This document shows positions 1 to 7,556 of a stretch of 10,612 nt of DNA, piece by piece. Where the stretch lies: NCBI GenBank assembly GCA_044370375.1, contig JBILVQ010000099.1, positions 1-10,612 of the forward strand. The letters run 5' to 3'. Position numbers and translations under genes: made by a program. The DNA is from JBILVQ01 sp044370375 (GTDB lineage Bacteria > Bacteroidota > Bacteroidia > UBA4408). Positions within the stretch are counted from its first letter, which is position 1, and each line of letters opens with the position of its first letter. Below the pieces are notes generated by a model. That model made no database searches, was not told the origin of the DNA, and saw only the letters and a program-made list of their open reading frames with translations.

Positions 1-662
1 CGATGCACCAAAATATTAGGAGGTGCTCCCGGTCCGGCCTGATCAAACAAATAATCCCTTCCCAAATTCGAAACAGAAAAAACAGCATTTATTTTGTTTA
101 AAATATAGCGCCTGAAAGGTTGAAAGACAGAAAATTTTGAATGCAATTCATCATCTTGAAGAATAAACCTGGAATAGACCCCGGCCACCCGATGACGCCT
201 CTTTATCCAAAGCATGGCAAGCGTAAATTCACTCAAATGATAGGAATAAAAGGTTGTCTTTTTAAAGGGAATGTGATTGCTTTTTAAAAATTTTGTCAAT
301 ATTTTCTTAAAGTAAAAAGCACTCCCCAAATACCCCAAAACATCCCGAAATCGTTGACGATTAATAGATAGATGATGCTCCTTTCTCTGAAAACTTAACT
401 CCTTCCAGAAAAGTTTGGTAAAAAGAAAAAGCAGATCGGTAAAGCGGCTAAAAAATCCTCTTTGGGTTGGAACCTGAATAATTACCACATTGTCTGGTAA
501 TTTTCGAATTTTTTCTTTCCTCCTCTCGGCTCCTAAGAAAGGAACCATTAAAAAAACCTTGTGATAATGTTGGGAAAACTCGTTTATTTCATCCTCAACA
601 TAAGGCTCACGAAAACCATAAGGAAAATCGCGTGAAACAAATATTAGAAATTGTTTTGACAA
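1..662 (-). CDS. GT-B glycosyltransferase, N-terminal part (cut by window start)
   Basis: The minus-strand frame is open from 662 to base 1 without a stop, giving about 220 residues of a protein whose C-terminal half lies outside the window. It begins with a hydrophobic beta-strand and loop (FLIFVSRDFPYGFREPYVEDE), as in bacterial glycosyltransferases that pair an N-terminal acceptor Rossmann domain with a GT4-type donor domain. Further on are YSYHLSEFTLAML, an RFILQDDELHSKF stretch and VFSVSNLGRDYL, in the order expected near the end of the acceptor domain. The start is a TTG at 660-662: an in-frame TAA lies four codons upstream, and no ATG or GTG precedes the first conserved strand. The donor-binding domain is missing, so the sugar specificity is unknown. 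A role in surface polysaccharide assembly at the inner face of the cytoplasmic membrane is inferred from family and from the other glycosyltransferases at the right end. Confidence 0.85.
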   Translation of the reverse strand, partial: MSKQFLIFVSRDFPYGFREPYVEDEINEFSQHYHKVFLMVPFLGAERRKEKIRKLPDNVVIIQVPTQRGFFSRFTDLLFLFTKLFWKELSFQRKEHHLSINRQRFRDVLGYLGSAFYFKKILTKFLKSNHIPFKKTTFYSYHLSEFTLAMLWIKRRHRVAGVYSRFILQDDELHSKFSVFQPFRRYILNKINAVFSVSNLGRDYLFDQAGPGAPPNILVH

Positions 663-679
663 TGGCTTTCGTTAGGCAG

Positions 680-687
680 CAAATTTA
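680..687 (-). promoter_or_regulatory. Possible -7 box of the left glycosyltransferase
   Basis: The minus strand reads TAAATTTG here, an exact match to the Bacteroidota -7 consensus TAnnTTTG, 17 bases before the TTG start codon at 662. No good TTG/TTTG -33 box lies 19-23 bases upstream (only a TTTAC), so this is a weak call. Confidence 0.3.
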
Positions 688-838
688 TTATTAAATCTGC
701 GGTAAGAAGGTAAAGTTAATCTTTTTTAATGCAAAACCGCCAAATACATGGCATTTATTGTATTTTTTGTCTTGTTTTTGTAATGAATCTAACCTTAAAA
801 GATTATTAAATTGTGAATTAAGGCTGAAAACTCTGAAG

Positions 839-867
839 TTGAAAGATTTTTTATTTTATTTACTTTG
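839..867 (+). promoter_or_regulatory. Possible promoter of the acetyltransferase gene
   Basis: A TTG at 839-841 is followed after 18 bases by TTACTTTG at 860-867, which matches the Bacteroidota -33/-7 pattern (TTTG, about 19 bases, TAnnTTTG) except for one base in the -7 box. Transcription would begin roughly 15 bases before the ATG at 888. A second, exact TAnnTTTG box (TATCTTTG, 873-880) is closer to the start and lacks a suitably spaced -33 box. Confidence 0.35.
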
Positions 868-887
868 CAAATTATCTTTGAGACTCA

Positions 888-1436
888 ATGAGAGAAAACC
901 ATTTAATTACCCTTCGACCGGTCAATTTCGAAGATTTGGAAATGCTTACCAAATGGAATTTTGATCCGGATATTTCGAAATATTTTTCACAAAGGCCTGA
1001 AAACGATTACAATCAACAGGTTAAATGGCTGCAAAATCTTTTGCAATCTGAAACAAAAAGGAAGTTTATTATCATCGATAATGAAACTTCGATTCCTATC
1101 GGGATTATTGGTTACATGCATATTGATTCCAACAACAGAAATGCAGAAATTGGCATTACAGTTGGCAACAAGAATTATTGGGGTAAACCCCATAGCAAGG
1201 AGGCCCTCAACGCTTGCCTTCAATTTGGTTTCGAAGAGCTTAATCTGCACATCATCTACTCTAGAGTTTTTGAAAACAATCTTAGAGCCATTCGCTTTTT
1301 CGAAAAAGCACGTTTTACAACCGATGGAATCAAAAGGGATTGTTTCTTTAAAGAAAATGAATTTATCTCCTCTGTGGAACTGAGCTTAACCGCTGATGAA
1401 TTTGTCATCATGCATCAGGATGAAGAAGAAGAATAA
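888..1436 (+). CDS. GNAT-family N-acetyltransferase (RimJ/RimL type)
   Basis: A 182-residue single-domain GNAT enzyme, which would move an acetyl group from acetyl-CoA to an amine (a protein N-terminus, amino sugar or small molecule). The order of elements fits the Acetyltransf_3 group: an N-terminal strand (LITLRPVNFEDLEMLTKW, residues 6-23), the central strands IGIIGYMHID (71-80) and AEIGITVG (86-93), the acetyl-CoA loop around NYWGKPHSKEAL (96-107), and a motif-B-like helix ENNLRAIRFFEKARF (129-143). Two positions that are usually glycine differ: Pro101 in the pyrophosphate loop and Arg142 in the usual KAGF turn, so cofactor binding may be atypical. The protein ends in an acidic tail (DEEEE). 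The ATG at 888 is chosen because the first strand follows directly. The neighbours (a glycosyltransferase and a secreted protein) hint at amino-sugar acetylation, but the substrate cannot be assigned. The next gene follows after 30 bp and may be cotranscribed. Confidence 0.92.
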   Translation: MRENHLITLRPVNFEDLEMLTKWNFDPDISKYFSQRPENDYNQQVKWLQNLLQSETKRKFIIIDNETSIPIGIIGYMHIDSNNRNAEIGITVGNKNYWGKPHSKEALNACLQFGFEELNLHIIYSRVFENNLRAIRFFEKARFTTDGIKRDCFFKENEFISSVELSLTADEFVIMHQDEEEE

Positions 1437-1466
1437 AAAATAATTTGACAACAAGATTCAAACGAA

Positions 1467-2429
1467 ATGAAAAAAACGCTACTAATCATTTTTGCTTCCG
1501 TGTTATGGTCCTTCTTCGGATTTGCACAAAGTCAACCCATTCCCTTTGACCTTTCTACGGGGAACTTTTTATTTTCCGAATGGGATAGTACATCCGCTCC
1601 CGGCACTTATCCTTCCTCCATGATTTTGCATACACTGAATGCACAAACAGCCAGCATTGCAGACACCGGAAAAGCCGATTGGACCTGCGCATACAATTTA
1701 AATGCCGGTCCACGCTTCAAAGGTAAGGGACTCAATGGCATAGGGATGGTCAATACCGGAAGTTCACAATTAAGCACCTGTGCAAGCGATACCGCCACTC
1801 CTGTTTATGTAGGAGAATTGGTTGTTGGAATGAATACCACCGGTAGAAACAACATTCAAGTAAGCTGGATTGGAAGAATGATTTCCAGCTTTAATTATGT
1901 GCCATCTCCTGGATCAAATCCAGTTAACAGATTCTTCGCCCTGGTTTGCCAATACCGTATCGGTACTACCGGTCCATTCATGACCTTTAGCAACGATTCC
2001 ATTTTTTATTGTAACCTCAATGACACAACTTATCATCCGCAAGGCTATGCTGACACGCTTGGATATGCTGCCTTACCGGTTTCTTGTGAGGATCAGCCTG
2101 TGGTGCAACTAAGGTGGCTTTATTTTCAAACCAACAGCGGCCAAGGGCCAAGACCGGAGTTAGCGGTGGATGATATTTCCATAACCTCTGATCTTTCAAC
2201 AACAATCAATGCAGGAAGCAATCCTTCTTCCTTGACCATTTTCCCAAATCCTGCAGAAAAAGGTCAGTTCAATCTTTCCTCGCCTAAAAATTTCAGGGTA
2301 TTCAATGCACAAGGAATGGAGGTATTAGGTACTCAAACCAACCACTATGTAAACCTGGTTGATTTTCCTGCCGGCATTTACTTTATGCAATGTTCGGATG
2401 GAAAAACCCACAAGCTGATTAAAAAATAA
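1467..2429 (+). CDS. Secreted protein with T9SS type A C-terminal sorting domain
   Basis: A 320-residue exported protein. Residues 1-20 are a Sec signal peptide (MKK, then a hydrophobic stretch ending FGFA) with predicted cleavage before Gln21. Residues 254-320 form a type A sorting domain: SLTIFPNPAEKGQF opens it, VFNAQGMEVL and LVDFPAGIYFMQC follow, and it ends with a basic KLIKK. This domain is recognised by the type IX secretion machinery and is usually removed on export, with anchoring to surface lipopolysaccharide or release. The middle (about 21-240) looks like an all-beta module: SGNFLFSEWDS, a NTTGRNNIQVSWIG strand, an LVCQYRIGTTGPF strand, and PVVQLRWLYFQTNSG leading to ELAVDDISIT. 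From memory, similar modules occur in other T9SS-secreted Bacteroidota proteins, sometimes beside nuclease domains. No catalytic domain is visible here, so the function is unknown. Four cysteines in the module could pair after export. The gene is followed at once by a strong terminator. Confidence 0.93.
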   Translation: MKKTLLIIFASVLWSFFGFAQSQPIPFDLSTGNFLFSEWDSTSAPGTYPSSMILHTLNAQTASIADTGKADWTCAYNLNAGPRFKGKGLNGIGMVNTGSSQLSTCASDTATPVYVGELVVGMNTTGRNNIQVSWIGRMISSFNYVPSPGSNPVNRFFALVCQYRIGTTGPFMTFSNDSIFYCNLNDTTYHPQGYADTLGYAALPVSCEDQPVVQLRWLYFQTNSGQGPRPELAVDDISITSDLSTTINAGSNPSSLTIFPNPAEKGQFNLSSPKNFRVFNAQGMEVLGTQTNHYVNLVDFPAGIYFMQCSDGKTHKLIKK

Positions 2430-2444
2430 TCTATGGTTTTAGAA

Positions 2445-2486
2445 AAAAAAAACGCCCGGTAATTTTGTTTACCGGGCGTTTTTTTT
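2445..2486. terminator. Bidirectional intrinsic terminator
   Basis: A perfect 12-bp stem (2451-2462 with 2469-2480, GC-rich core CGCCCGG/CCGGGCG) has a 6-base loop and is flanked by an A tract on the left and a T tract on the right that extend the pairing to 2445-2486. It therefore works on both strands: it ends the plus-strand secreted-protein gene (stop at 2429) and the minus-strand barrel gene (stop codon at 2488-2490, only two bases away). Confidence 0.95.
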
Positions 2487-2487
2487 G

Positions 2488-4206
2488 TTAGAACAATAAT
2501 TTCAATCCTGCCATAAGATTAAACCTTTGCAGAGGGTATTGATTCCACCAATAATATCGTTGCACCAAAATGTTATTGAATTGAACGAAGGCACCCAAGC
2601 GTGACGTGTAATGATAATCAACACCAATATTTAAATCAGGAATTCCGCGCAATTTTTGACTGGTTGAAATTACCTCCTGTTGAAGAGTTTGCGGATTGTT
2701 TACGGTTTGAAACAAGGCATAACGGTCGCCCCAGTAAATAAACTCCAAACGACCTGTAAGTTTGTCGCCCAAGTTATAACGAGCCTTTATGCCGGATTCA
2801 ATTTGAGGCAATTGCCAAGCAAATTCCTGACTTTCCAAAGACAGATATCGGTAATACTTAACATAGCCACTAAGCAATAATCTATCTGCCCAACGATACC
2901 CGATTTCGGCACTTAGCTGGGTAGTATTTAGACTCTCATAATAGGCAACAAAATGATTCTGCACAGAATCTTCAAAAACGGTACGATTGATAAAAAGGGG
3001 AATAGAATCGATAATTTTGTAGGAAGCAGAAAGGTTATAAAATACAGCACTGCTGATGTTACCCTTTACACCACCGGTTAAGTTTAAACGGGTAGAAGTA
3101 TTGGCCAGACGAAAACCATTTCCGAAATAAACAAAGGGATTTTGTTCACTGAATGATTTCAAACCATTTCTTTGAAGATTGCCATTCACTTCCGTAAATA
3201 CAGAAAGAAAATCTTTGATTAGCGTATATCTGGCATATAAATCAGGATAGAAATGAGTAGAGCCGGCATTGGTCTCAATCATAATTTTCAATCCCATTCT
3301 ACCCTCCCAGCGGTCTCTTTTGGTTGTGGCATAAGGAGCAAGGGTAATAATGGCATCGGTTAAAGAATCGGATTGATAATTGTTCTTATAATAATCAACA
3401 CTTACCTTACCGCCAATCAACTCTTTGTTTAAATAGCGACCGAAATTTACCCATCCACCCATATAGAATTCGTTGTTCTGATAGCGGTCGAAAAAATTAT
3501 AATATCTTAGAGCTCCATCGTATTCATAAGCTTTTTCTTCCTTAACAGGCTTAATGGGTTTAAAACCCAAAGAGGCACCTATAAGGCTGTAAAACTGGCG
3601 GCCTGCAACAATGGTAGCGGGAACTTCAAGAGGGGTTACTCCTCCATAGTACTGAAACTTATGATGATAATATTGTACCTCTGCACTCAAATCATGTTGA
3701 TTTAAAAAATAATGTCCGCTCAATTTAATATCATTATCAGCGAAACCGGCAGCAGGATGATTTTCAATTTTTCCGGAGGAAGCGAAATGTTTTGCACCAA
3801 TAGAAAAATTGTATTTTTTAGAACGAAGCGATCCGAATCCAAACTCCATCAAAGACGTTGAGTAAAGTCCAAAACCGGCTTTCACATAACCCGGATACAA
3901 TTTGCTGAGAGGCTCCCCTTTCATTTTGGCTGCAGAAACTTGAGGGGGAACAAAACGAATGGGAACAAAACGATCAAAGGGTGCATATTTCATCACTACG
4001 GGAGCAGGAACGGAATCATGAATCGTTGGAACAGGGGATATTTTTACCGCGTCAACGGTAACGGGTTTAAAATCCTGAACCACATTTACCTGTCCAGCGC
4101 TGACACTATCTTTCAGCTGAACCTGACCCAAAGCCGCTCCCCTACTCCCCAAAAAGAAGATGGTGGTAAGCCATAAAAAAAGGATTGAAATACTACTGGC
4201 CTTCAT
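2488..4206 (-). CDS. Outer-membrane beta-barrel protein without plug domain (TonB-receptor-like annotation likely misleading)
   Basis: A 572-residue outer-membrane protein. Residues 1-27 are a signal peptide (hydrophobic SISILFLWLTTIFFLG, then AALG before Gln28). A short periplasmic segment follows with the motif VNVVQDFKPVTVDAVKISP (residues 40-58) and a proline-rich linker to about residue 100. From PGYVKAGFG (about 105) to the end, alternating aromatic and polar strands with Tyr/Asn-rich turns fit a barrel. The last residues, FNLMAGLKLLF, end in Phe as expected of a BAM-recognised beta-signal. There is no 120-residue TonB plug and no room for one. From memory, Bacteroidota proteins with a similar N-terminal V-VV-F-P-DA-KI pattern are common next to a large TPR protein and are often labelled TonB-dependent receptor. 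The start at 4206 lies inside the end of the upstream TPR gene (14-bp overlap), indicating translational coupling. Its job is unknown; a barrel partner of the TPR protein is the natural inference. Confidence 0.92.
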   Translation of the reverse strand: MKASSISILFLWLTTIFFLGSRGAALGQVQLKDSVSAGQVNVVQDFKPVTVDAVKISPVPTIHDSVPAPVVMKYAPFDRFVPIRFVPPQVSAAKMKGEPLSKLYPGYVKAGFGLYSTSLMEFGFGSLRSKKYNFSIGAKHFASSGKIENHPAAGFADNDIKLSGHYFLNQHDLSAEVQYYHHKFQYYGGVTPLEVPATIVAGRQFYSLIGASLGFKPIKPVKEEKAYEYDGALRYYNFFDRYQNNEFYMGGWVNFGRYLNKELIGGKVSVDYYKNNYQSDSLTDAIITLAPYATTKRDRWEGRMGLKIMIETNAGSTHFYPDLYARYTLIKDFLSVFTEVNGNLQRNGLKSFSEQNPFVYFGNGFRLANTSTRLNLTGGVKGNISSAVFYNLSASYKIIDSIPLFINRTVFEDSVQNHFVAYYESLNTTQLSAEIGYRWADRLLLSGYVKYYRYLSLESQEFAWQLPQIESGIKARYNLGDKLTGRLEFIYWGDRYALFQTVNNPQTLQQEVISTSQKLRGIPDLNIGVDYHYTSRLGAFVQFNNILVQRYYWWNQYPLQRFNLMAGLKLLF

Positions 4207-7200
4207 TTTTCTCAGGAATTAAAATATCTTGGTCAAACAAACGATTATCCTGTAAGCTATTGGTATCGAACTTTATTTCCGTTTCCGTTTGTTTCCACTG
4301 TTCTTCCTTTCGTTTTTCTTCGGCAAGGATAGAATCCAACTCTTCTTGTGCAGCTTTAATTAGTTCAGGAATATCGCACTTTTCAATAATACTCTTCAGT
4401 GTTTCCTTCGCCTGAAAATCATCCCCAAGGGCACGATAATTTCTTGCAAGCAAAACAAATCCCTTGGCAATCCAATAATCATAAGACGGAACTCTGTCAA
4501 TTAATTCAAAAATACTTTTCTCCGTGAGTTCGTATTTCTTGGCTACATAATACATTTCTGCCAACAAATAAGAAGCTTCGGCTCCAAACTCACCCTGAGA
4601 ATTTTGCGAGACGAAAGAAAGTTCAGATACCGCCACCGAATCGTTTTTCAAAGCAAGAGCTGATTTGGCAATCGCCAAGTGAGATTCCATGATAACATCA
4701 TTGGTTGCTTTATCCATGCTGATAACACGGATAGCTGATTGTTGGCACAATTCGAATTGCTGAAGAAACAGTGCGCAACGCATTTTTCCCACTCTTGCAT
4801 CAAGAATATCGGCCGGATTATTGCTCACTAATTCCAATCGGCTATAAATATTCACCGCCTCTTGGTACTTTTTCAATTTGAAGGCAATTTGCGAGCCTTT
4901 CAGCAAGGAGGTCTCTAAAAATTTATTAGCGTTCTTCTCAATAACCCACTGATAATCGGCAAGCGCGTCTTCCTTTCTGTTTAATTTGAAATTAGACTCT
5001 GCACGATAATAGTGCGCATTCAGAACAAAAAATCCATTCTCAAACTTGCTTAAGTAATTGGTAAAATCGCTAACAGCGCTTTCAAAATCCTGCTTTTGGA
5101 ATTTCCGCTCTGCAGCCTCGTAGCTGGTTGAATCAAGAACAGAGGGCGATAAATTGATGGATGGTTTGCTACGCAAAAAATCTTCGAAGGATGCAACATC
5201 ACCGATTTCAACGTAAATTTCCCTTAAGCCTTTAACCGATTCCTTCGACTCCTGCGATTCAGGATATAATTCAATTACTCTTTTAAAGGTTGCTATGGCC
5301 TTCTCATTTTCATTGGTATTATAATAAATCAAAGCCCTTTTCATCAAAGATTTTTTCGCATATCCACCGGAAGGATATTCCTCTTCTACCTGGGTAAAAT
5401 ATTTTAAGGCTGTTTCATTTTCACCCTTGGTTAAATAGGCATTACCTAATTCAAACTTGGCATCGTCTGCATAATCACTTTTGGGGTAATAACCCAATAA
5501 CTTTTCAAGGCTTGCAATTTTATCAGCCGATTTACCTGAAAGGCCAGAAACAAGGGCTAACTGAAAAAGCGCGTAGTCATGGGCAGTCGTTTTCATCAAG
5601 GTGGCTTTGCTGTAATAGGATACAGCATTTTCGTAGTCCCTCAACTGAAAGTATGCATCTGCAATCCTGAGTGTGGCGTCTGCAAGCAAAGCGTTTTCGG
5701 CCTTTACCTTCAAATCCTCCAGCTTTCTGAACCAAACAATAGACTCCTTGTATTCATTGGTTTTGAAATAACAATAACCTAATGAATAGTAGGATTGAGC
5801 GTAGTGTTCAGAATTAATAGCGCCTGGAGAAAACAAAAAATCTTTGTATGCATCGATGGCTACGGGCAGCTTTTGTTGACGATATCGAGCCTCAGCAATC
5901 CAAAATCTTGCGTCGGATGCAAGTGATTTATCCCTTGGTTCACTGAGTGATTTTTGAAAATGCAAGATAGCATTTTCAATATCCCGATCATTGTACAATT
6001 CTATACCCCTGTTAAAGCAAATTCTTTGAAAAGCAAATTGCAAATCAAGCGTTTTCTTTTTAATCTTTTCGATGGAAACCAGCGCCTCCTTATAATTTTT
6101 CGTAGTAAGATAAACATTTACCAATAGCTTATATGCCTCATCAATTCTGGGCGAATTGGGATACAAATCAATATACTTCCTAAAAGCATCTATGGCTTCA
6201 TGAAAAGGATTGTAAGCCAGTTCATAAGACAATTTGGCATAAGAGAAGAGTGCGTCCTCGGCCAGATCCTGATCAAAAGAAAACTTTGAGGCCGATTCAA
6301 ATGAATTTCGGGCATATTGCTTATTGTTTACATTCAAGTAACAAGCGGCCAACTGATAATAGGCCAATTGCACCAGCGTATCATTTTCTGTGGTTACCTT
6401 TTGATAATTCGGAATAGCTCTTTCAAATTGGCCTGCCCTGTATTGGCAATAGGCCAATTGATAATAATGATACCGTTCAGGTTTGGCTCCGCCCTCCATG
6501 GATTTTTCCAAATAGGGAAGGGCTGTTTCAAACTTTTTTAAACGATAATAAGATTGACCGATAAGGCCTGCTATTTCCGGAACCCTTTTGGTGTTTGCTG
6601 AATCTAGTAAAGGAATAGCATAATCGATGGTTTCCTGATATTTCCCCTGCAAAAAATAAATATTACTGATGTAAAAGGGAACAACAGGAGAAAAGGTAGA
6701 TCCTTTCGAAAACTTTTGAAATCCTTTCAGGGCCACTTCATAGTTGCCCTCGTTGTAAGAAATGTGTGAGAAATAATAAGTGGCAGGGGCCGCGTATTTA
6801 TTTTCCACATCTTTGATTTCATCAAACAAAGCCCTGGCTTCTTTTTCTTTTCCTCGCACAAAGAAGCAGTAACCTTTTTTGAATTTCAATTCGAATCTTT
6901 GCTCTTTGGATAATTGATAGATTTCAGTTTGTTCATACCATTCCAAGGCCTCCTTGTAACTTTTTTGCCTGTAAAAAATGTTACCCAAAAAAAAGTAAGC
7001 CAATTTTATTTTTTGGTTTTCGGGATAATTGGAAACGAAGGACTCAAAACGGTAAGTGGCATCCTCGTTAAACAACTCGTAGGCACAAAGCGCTGCATAG
7101 TAATCGCAATCGGCCCTGCTTTCACTAAGATAATCAAAGCTTGCAGCGGTCTGATCAAAAACCTGAAGGGCAGCGGCATACCTTTTATTGGCGAAAAGTT

Positions 7201-7321
7201 CCTGACCAAGCCGTAACCTCACTTCAGGCACCAAATGATATACATTGCGCTGGGCAAAAGCCCAGTTGCAAAACAAAAGGAATAAAAACAAAAAACGCTT
7301 AGGCCTGAACCATGCCGGCAT
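4193..7321 (-). CDS. Large periplasmic TPR-repeat protein
   Basis: A 1042-residue protein that begins with a signal peptide (basic RPKRF, then LFLFLLFCNWAFA, cleavage before Gln24), which puts it in the periplasm. Almost all of the rest, about residues 35-985, is tandem tetratricopeptide repeats. Recurrent Y/F-x-A-L/I-x-x-Y/F helices alternate with turns such as LYPNSPRIDEAY, YPKSDYADDAKF, YPSGGYAKKSL and YPESQESKESV. The YP-S spacing in these turns is typical of the YbgF/CpoB and BamD type of TPR. Around residues 735-800, SYEAAERKFQKQDFESAVSD and the following NAHYYRAESNFKLNR resemble YbgF most closely. The charged tail (AEEKRKEEQWKQ, then an acidic end) is probably extended or coiled. No enzyme domain is visible, so it is probably a scaffold. 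Its stop codon overlaps the barrel gene start by 14 bp, so the two are made together and may form a periplasm to outer-membrane complex. It diverges from the ftsE pair. Confidence 0.95.
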   Translation of the reverse strand: MPAWFRPKRFLFLFLLFCNWAFAQRNVYHLVPEVRLRLGQELFANKRYAAALQVFDQTAASFDYLSESRADCDYYAALCAYELFNEDATYRFESFVSNYPENQKIKLAYFFLGNIFYRQKSYKEALEWYEQTEIYQLSKEQRFELKFKKGYCFFVRGKEKEARALFDEIKDVENKYAAPATYYFSHISYNEGNYEVALKGFQKFSKGSTFSPVVPFYISNIYFLQGKYQETIDYAIPLLDSANTKRVPEIAGLIGQSYYRLKKFETALPYLEKSMEGGAKPERYHYYQLAYCQYRAGQFERAIPNYQKVTTENDTLVQLAYYQLAACYLNVNNKQYARNSFESASKFSFDQDLAEDALFSYAKLSYELAYNPFHEAIDAFRKYIDLYPNSPRIDEAYKLLVNVYLTTKNYKEALVSIEKIKKKTLDLQFAFQRICFNRGIELYNDRDIENAILHFQKSLSEPRDKSLASDARFWIAEARYRQQKLPVAIDAYKDFLFSPGAINSEHYAQSYYSLGYCYFKTNEYKESIVWFRKLEDLKVKAENALLADATLRIADAYFQLRDYENAVSYYSKATLMKTTAHDYALFQLALVSGLSGKSADKIASLEKLLGYYPKSDYADDAKFELGNAYLTKGENETALKYFTQVEEEYPSGGYAKKSLMKRALIYYNTNENEKAIATFKRVIELYPESQESKESVKGLREIYVEIGDVASFEDFLRSKPSINLSPSVLDSTSYEAAERKFQKQDFESAVSDFTNYLSKFENGFFVLNAHYYRAESNFKLNRKEDALADYQWVIEKNANKFLETSLLKGSQIAFKLKKYQEAVNIYSRLELVSNNPADILDARVGKMRCALFLQQFELCQQSAIRVISMDKATNDVIMESHLAIAKSALALKNDSVAVSELSFVSQNSQGEFGAEASYLLAEMYYVAKKYELTEKSIFELIDRVPSYDYWIAKGFVLLARNYRALGDDFQAKETLKSIIEKCDIPELIKAAQEELDSILAEEKRKEEQWKQTETEIKFDTNSLQDNRLFDQDILIPEKNEGQ

Positions 7322-7410
7322 ACGTGTAAATTTAACGGGTAAAAATAAGGTCGGTTTGGTAGCGTTTCTTTTATAGAGCTTTTTTTTATTAACCCGTCAA
7401 TGTTGAAATA

Positions 7411-7501
7411 CAAGCGCTAAGGAAATATTCTCTGAAAGACTCCATGCAAATATCCCTATGAAATATTGATTACAAATATTAAACCAAAATTTAAGCGCTT
7501 G
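7411..7501. repeat. Inverted CAAGCGCT / AGCGCTTG pair in the divergent control region
   Basis: CAAGCGCT at 7411-7418 and its exact reverse complement AGCGCTTG at 7494-7501 sit 75 bp apart in the 235-bp gap between the TPR operon and the ftsE pair. Each contains the palindrome AGCGCT. Between them the motif AAATAT occurs at 7423, 7448, 7461 and 7474, the last three spaced by exactly 13 bp. The arrangement could be operator sites for a factor controlling both directions. In AT-rich DNA the AAATAT copies may be chance. Confidence 0.35.
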
Positions 7502-7504
7502 TGC

Positions 7505-7536
7505 TTGGGAATAATTCGATGGGGCTGTTAACTTTG
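7505..7536 (+). promoter_or_regulatory. Probable promoter of the small gene and ftsE
   Basis: A TTG at 7505-7507 and an exact TAACTTTG (7529-7536, consensus TAnnTTTG) are separated by 21 bases, as in the Bacteroidota housekeeping promoter. Transcription would start around 7542, giving a leader of about 15 bases before the ATG at 7557. No clear Shine-Dalgarno sequence is present, as is common in this phylum. Confidence 0.5.
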
Positions 7537-7556
7537 CCCTGAAATTATCTACAAAG

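Noticed and set aside
742..765. An inverted repeat AAATACA / TGTATTT with a 10-base loop followed by a T-rich stretch.
   Set aside because: The stem is short and almost all A-T, and no gene on the plus strand ends before it, so it is unlikely to be a terminator; chance is likely in this AT-rich gap.
758..964. A 68-codon plus-strand frame upstream of the acetyltransferase.
   Set aside because: It overlaps the GNAT start out of frame, has a Leu/Lys/Phe-rich composition typical of AT-rich noncoding DNA, and lacks a promoter or coupling signal.
961..1383. A 140-codon plus-strand frame inside the acetyltransferase gene.
   Set aside because: It overlaps a clearly recognisable GNAT gene in another frame and its translation has no family-like features.
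2488..4206. TonB-dependent receptor assignment for the barrel protein.
   Set aside because: There is no plug domain and only about 75 residues lie between the signal peptide and the barrel.
7327..7334. A TAAATTTA box on the minus strand just before the TPR gene.
   Set aside because: It lies so close to the ATG at 7321 that transcription would start at or inside the start codon, and it has no -33 partner.
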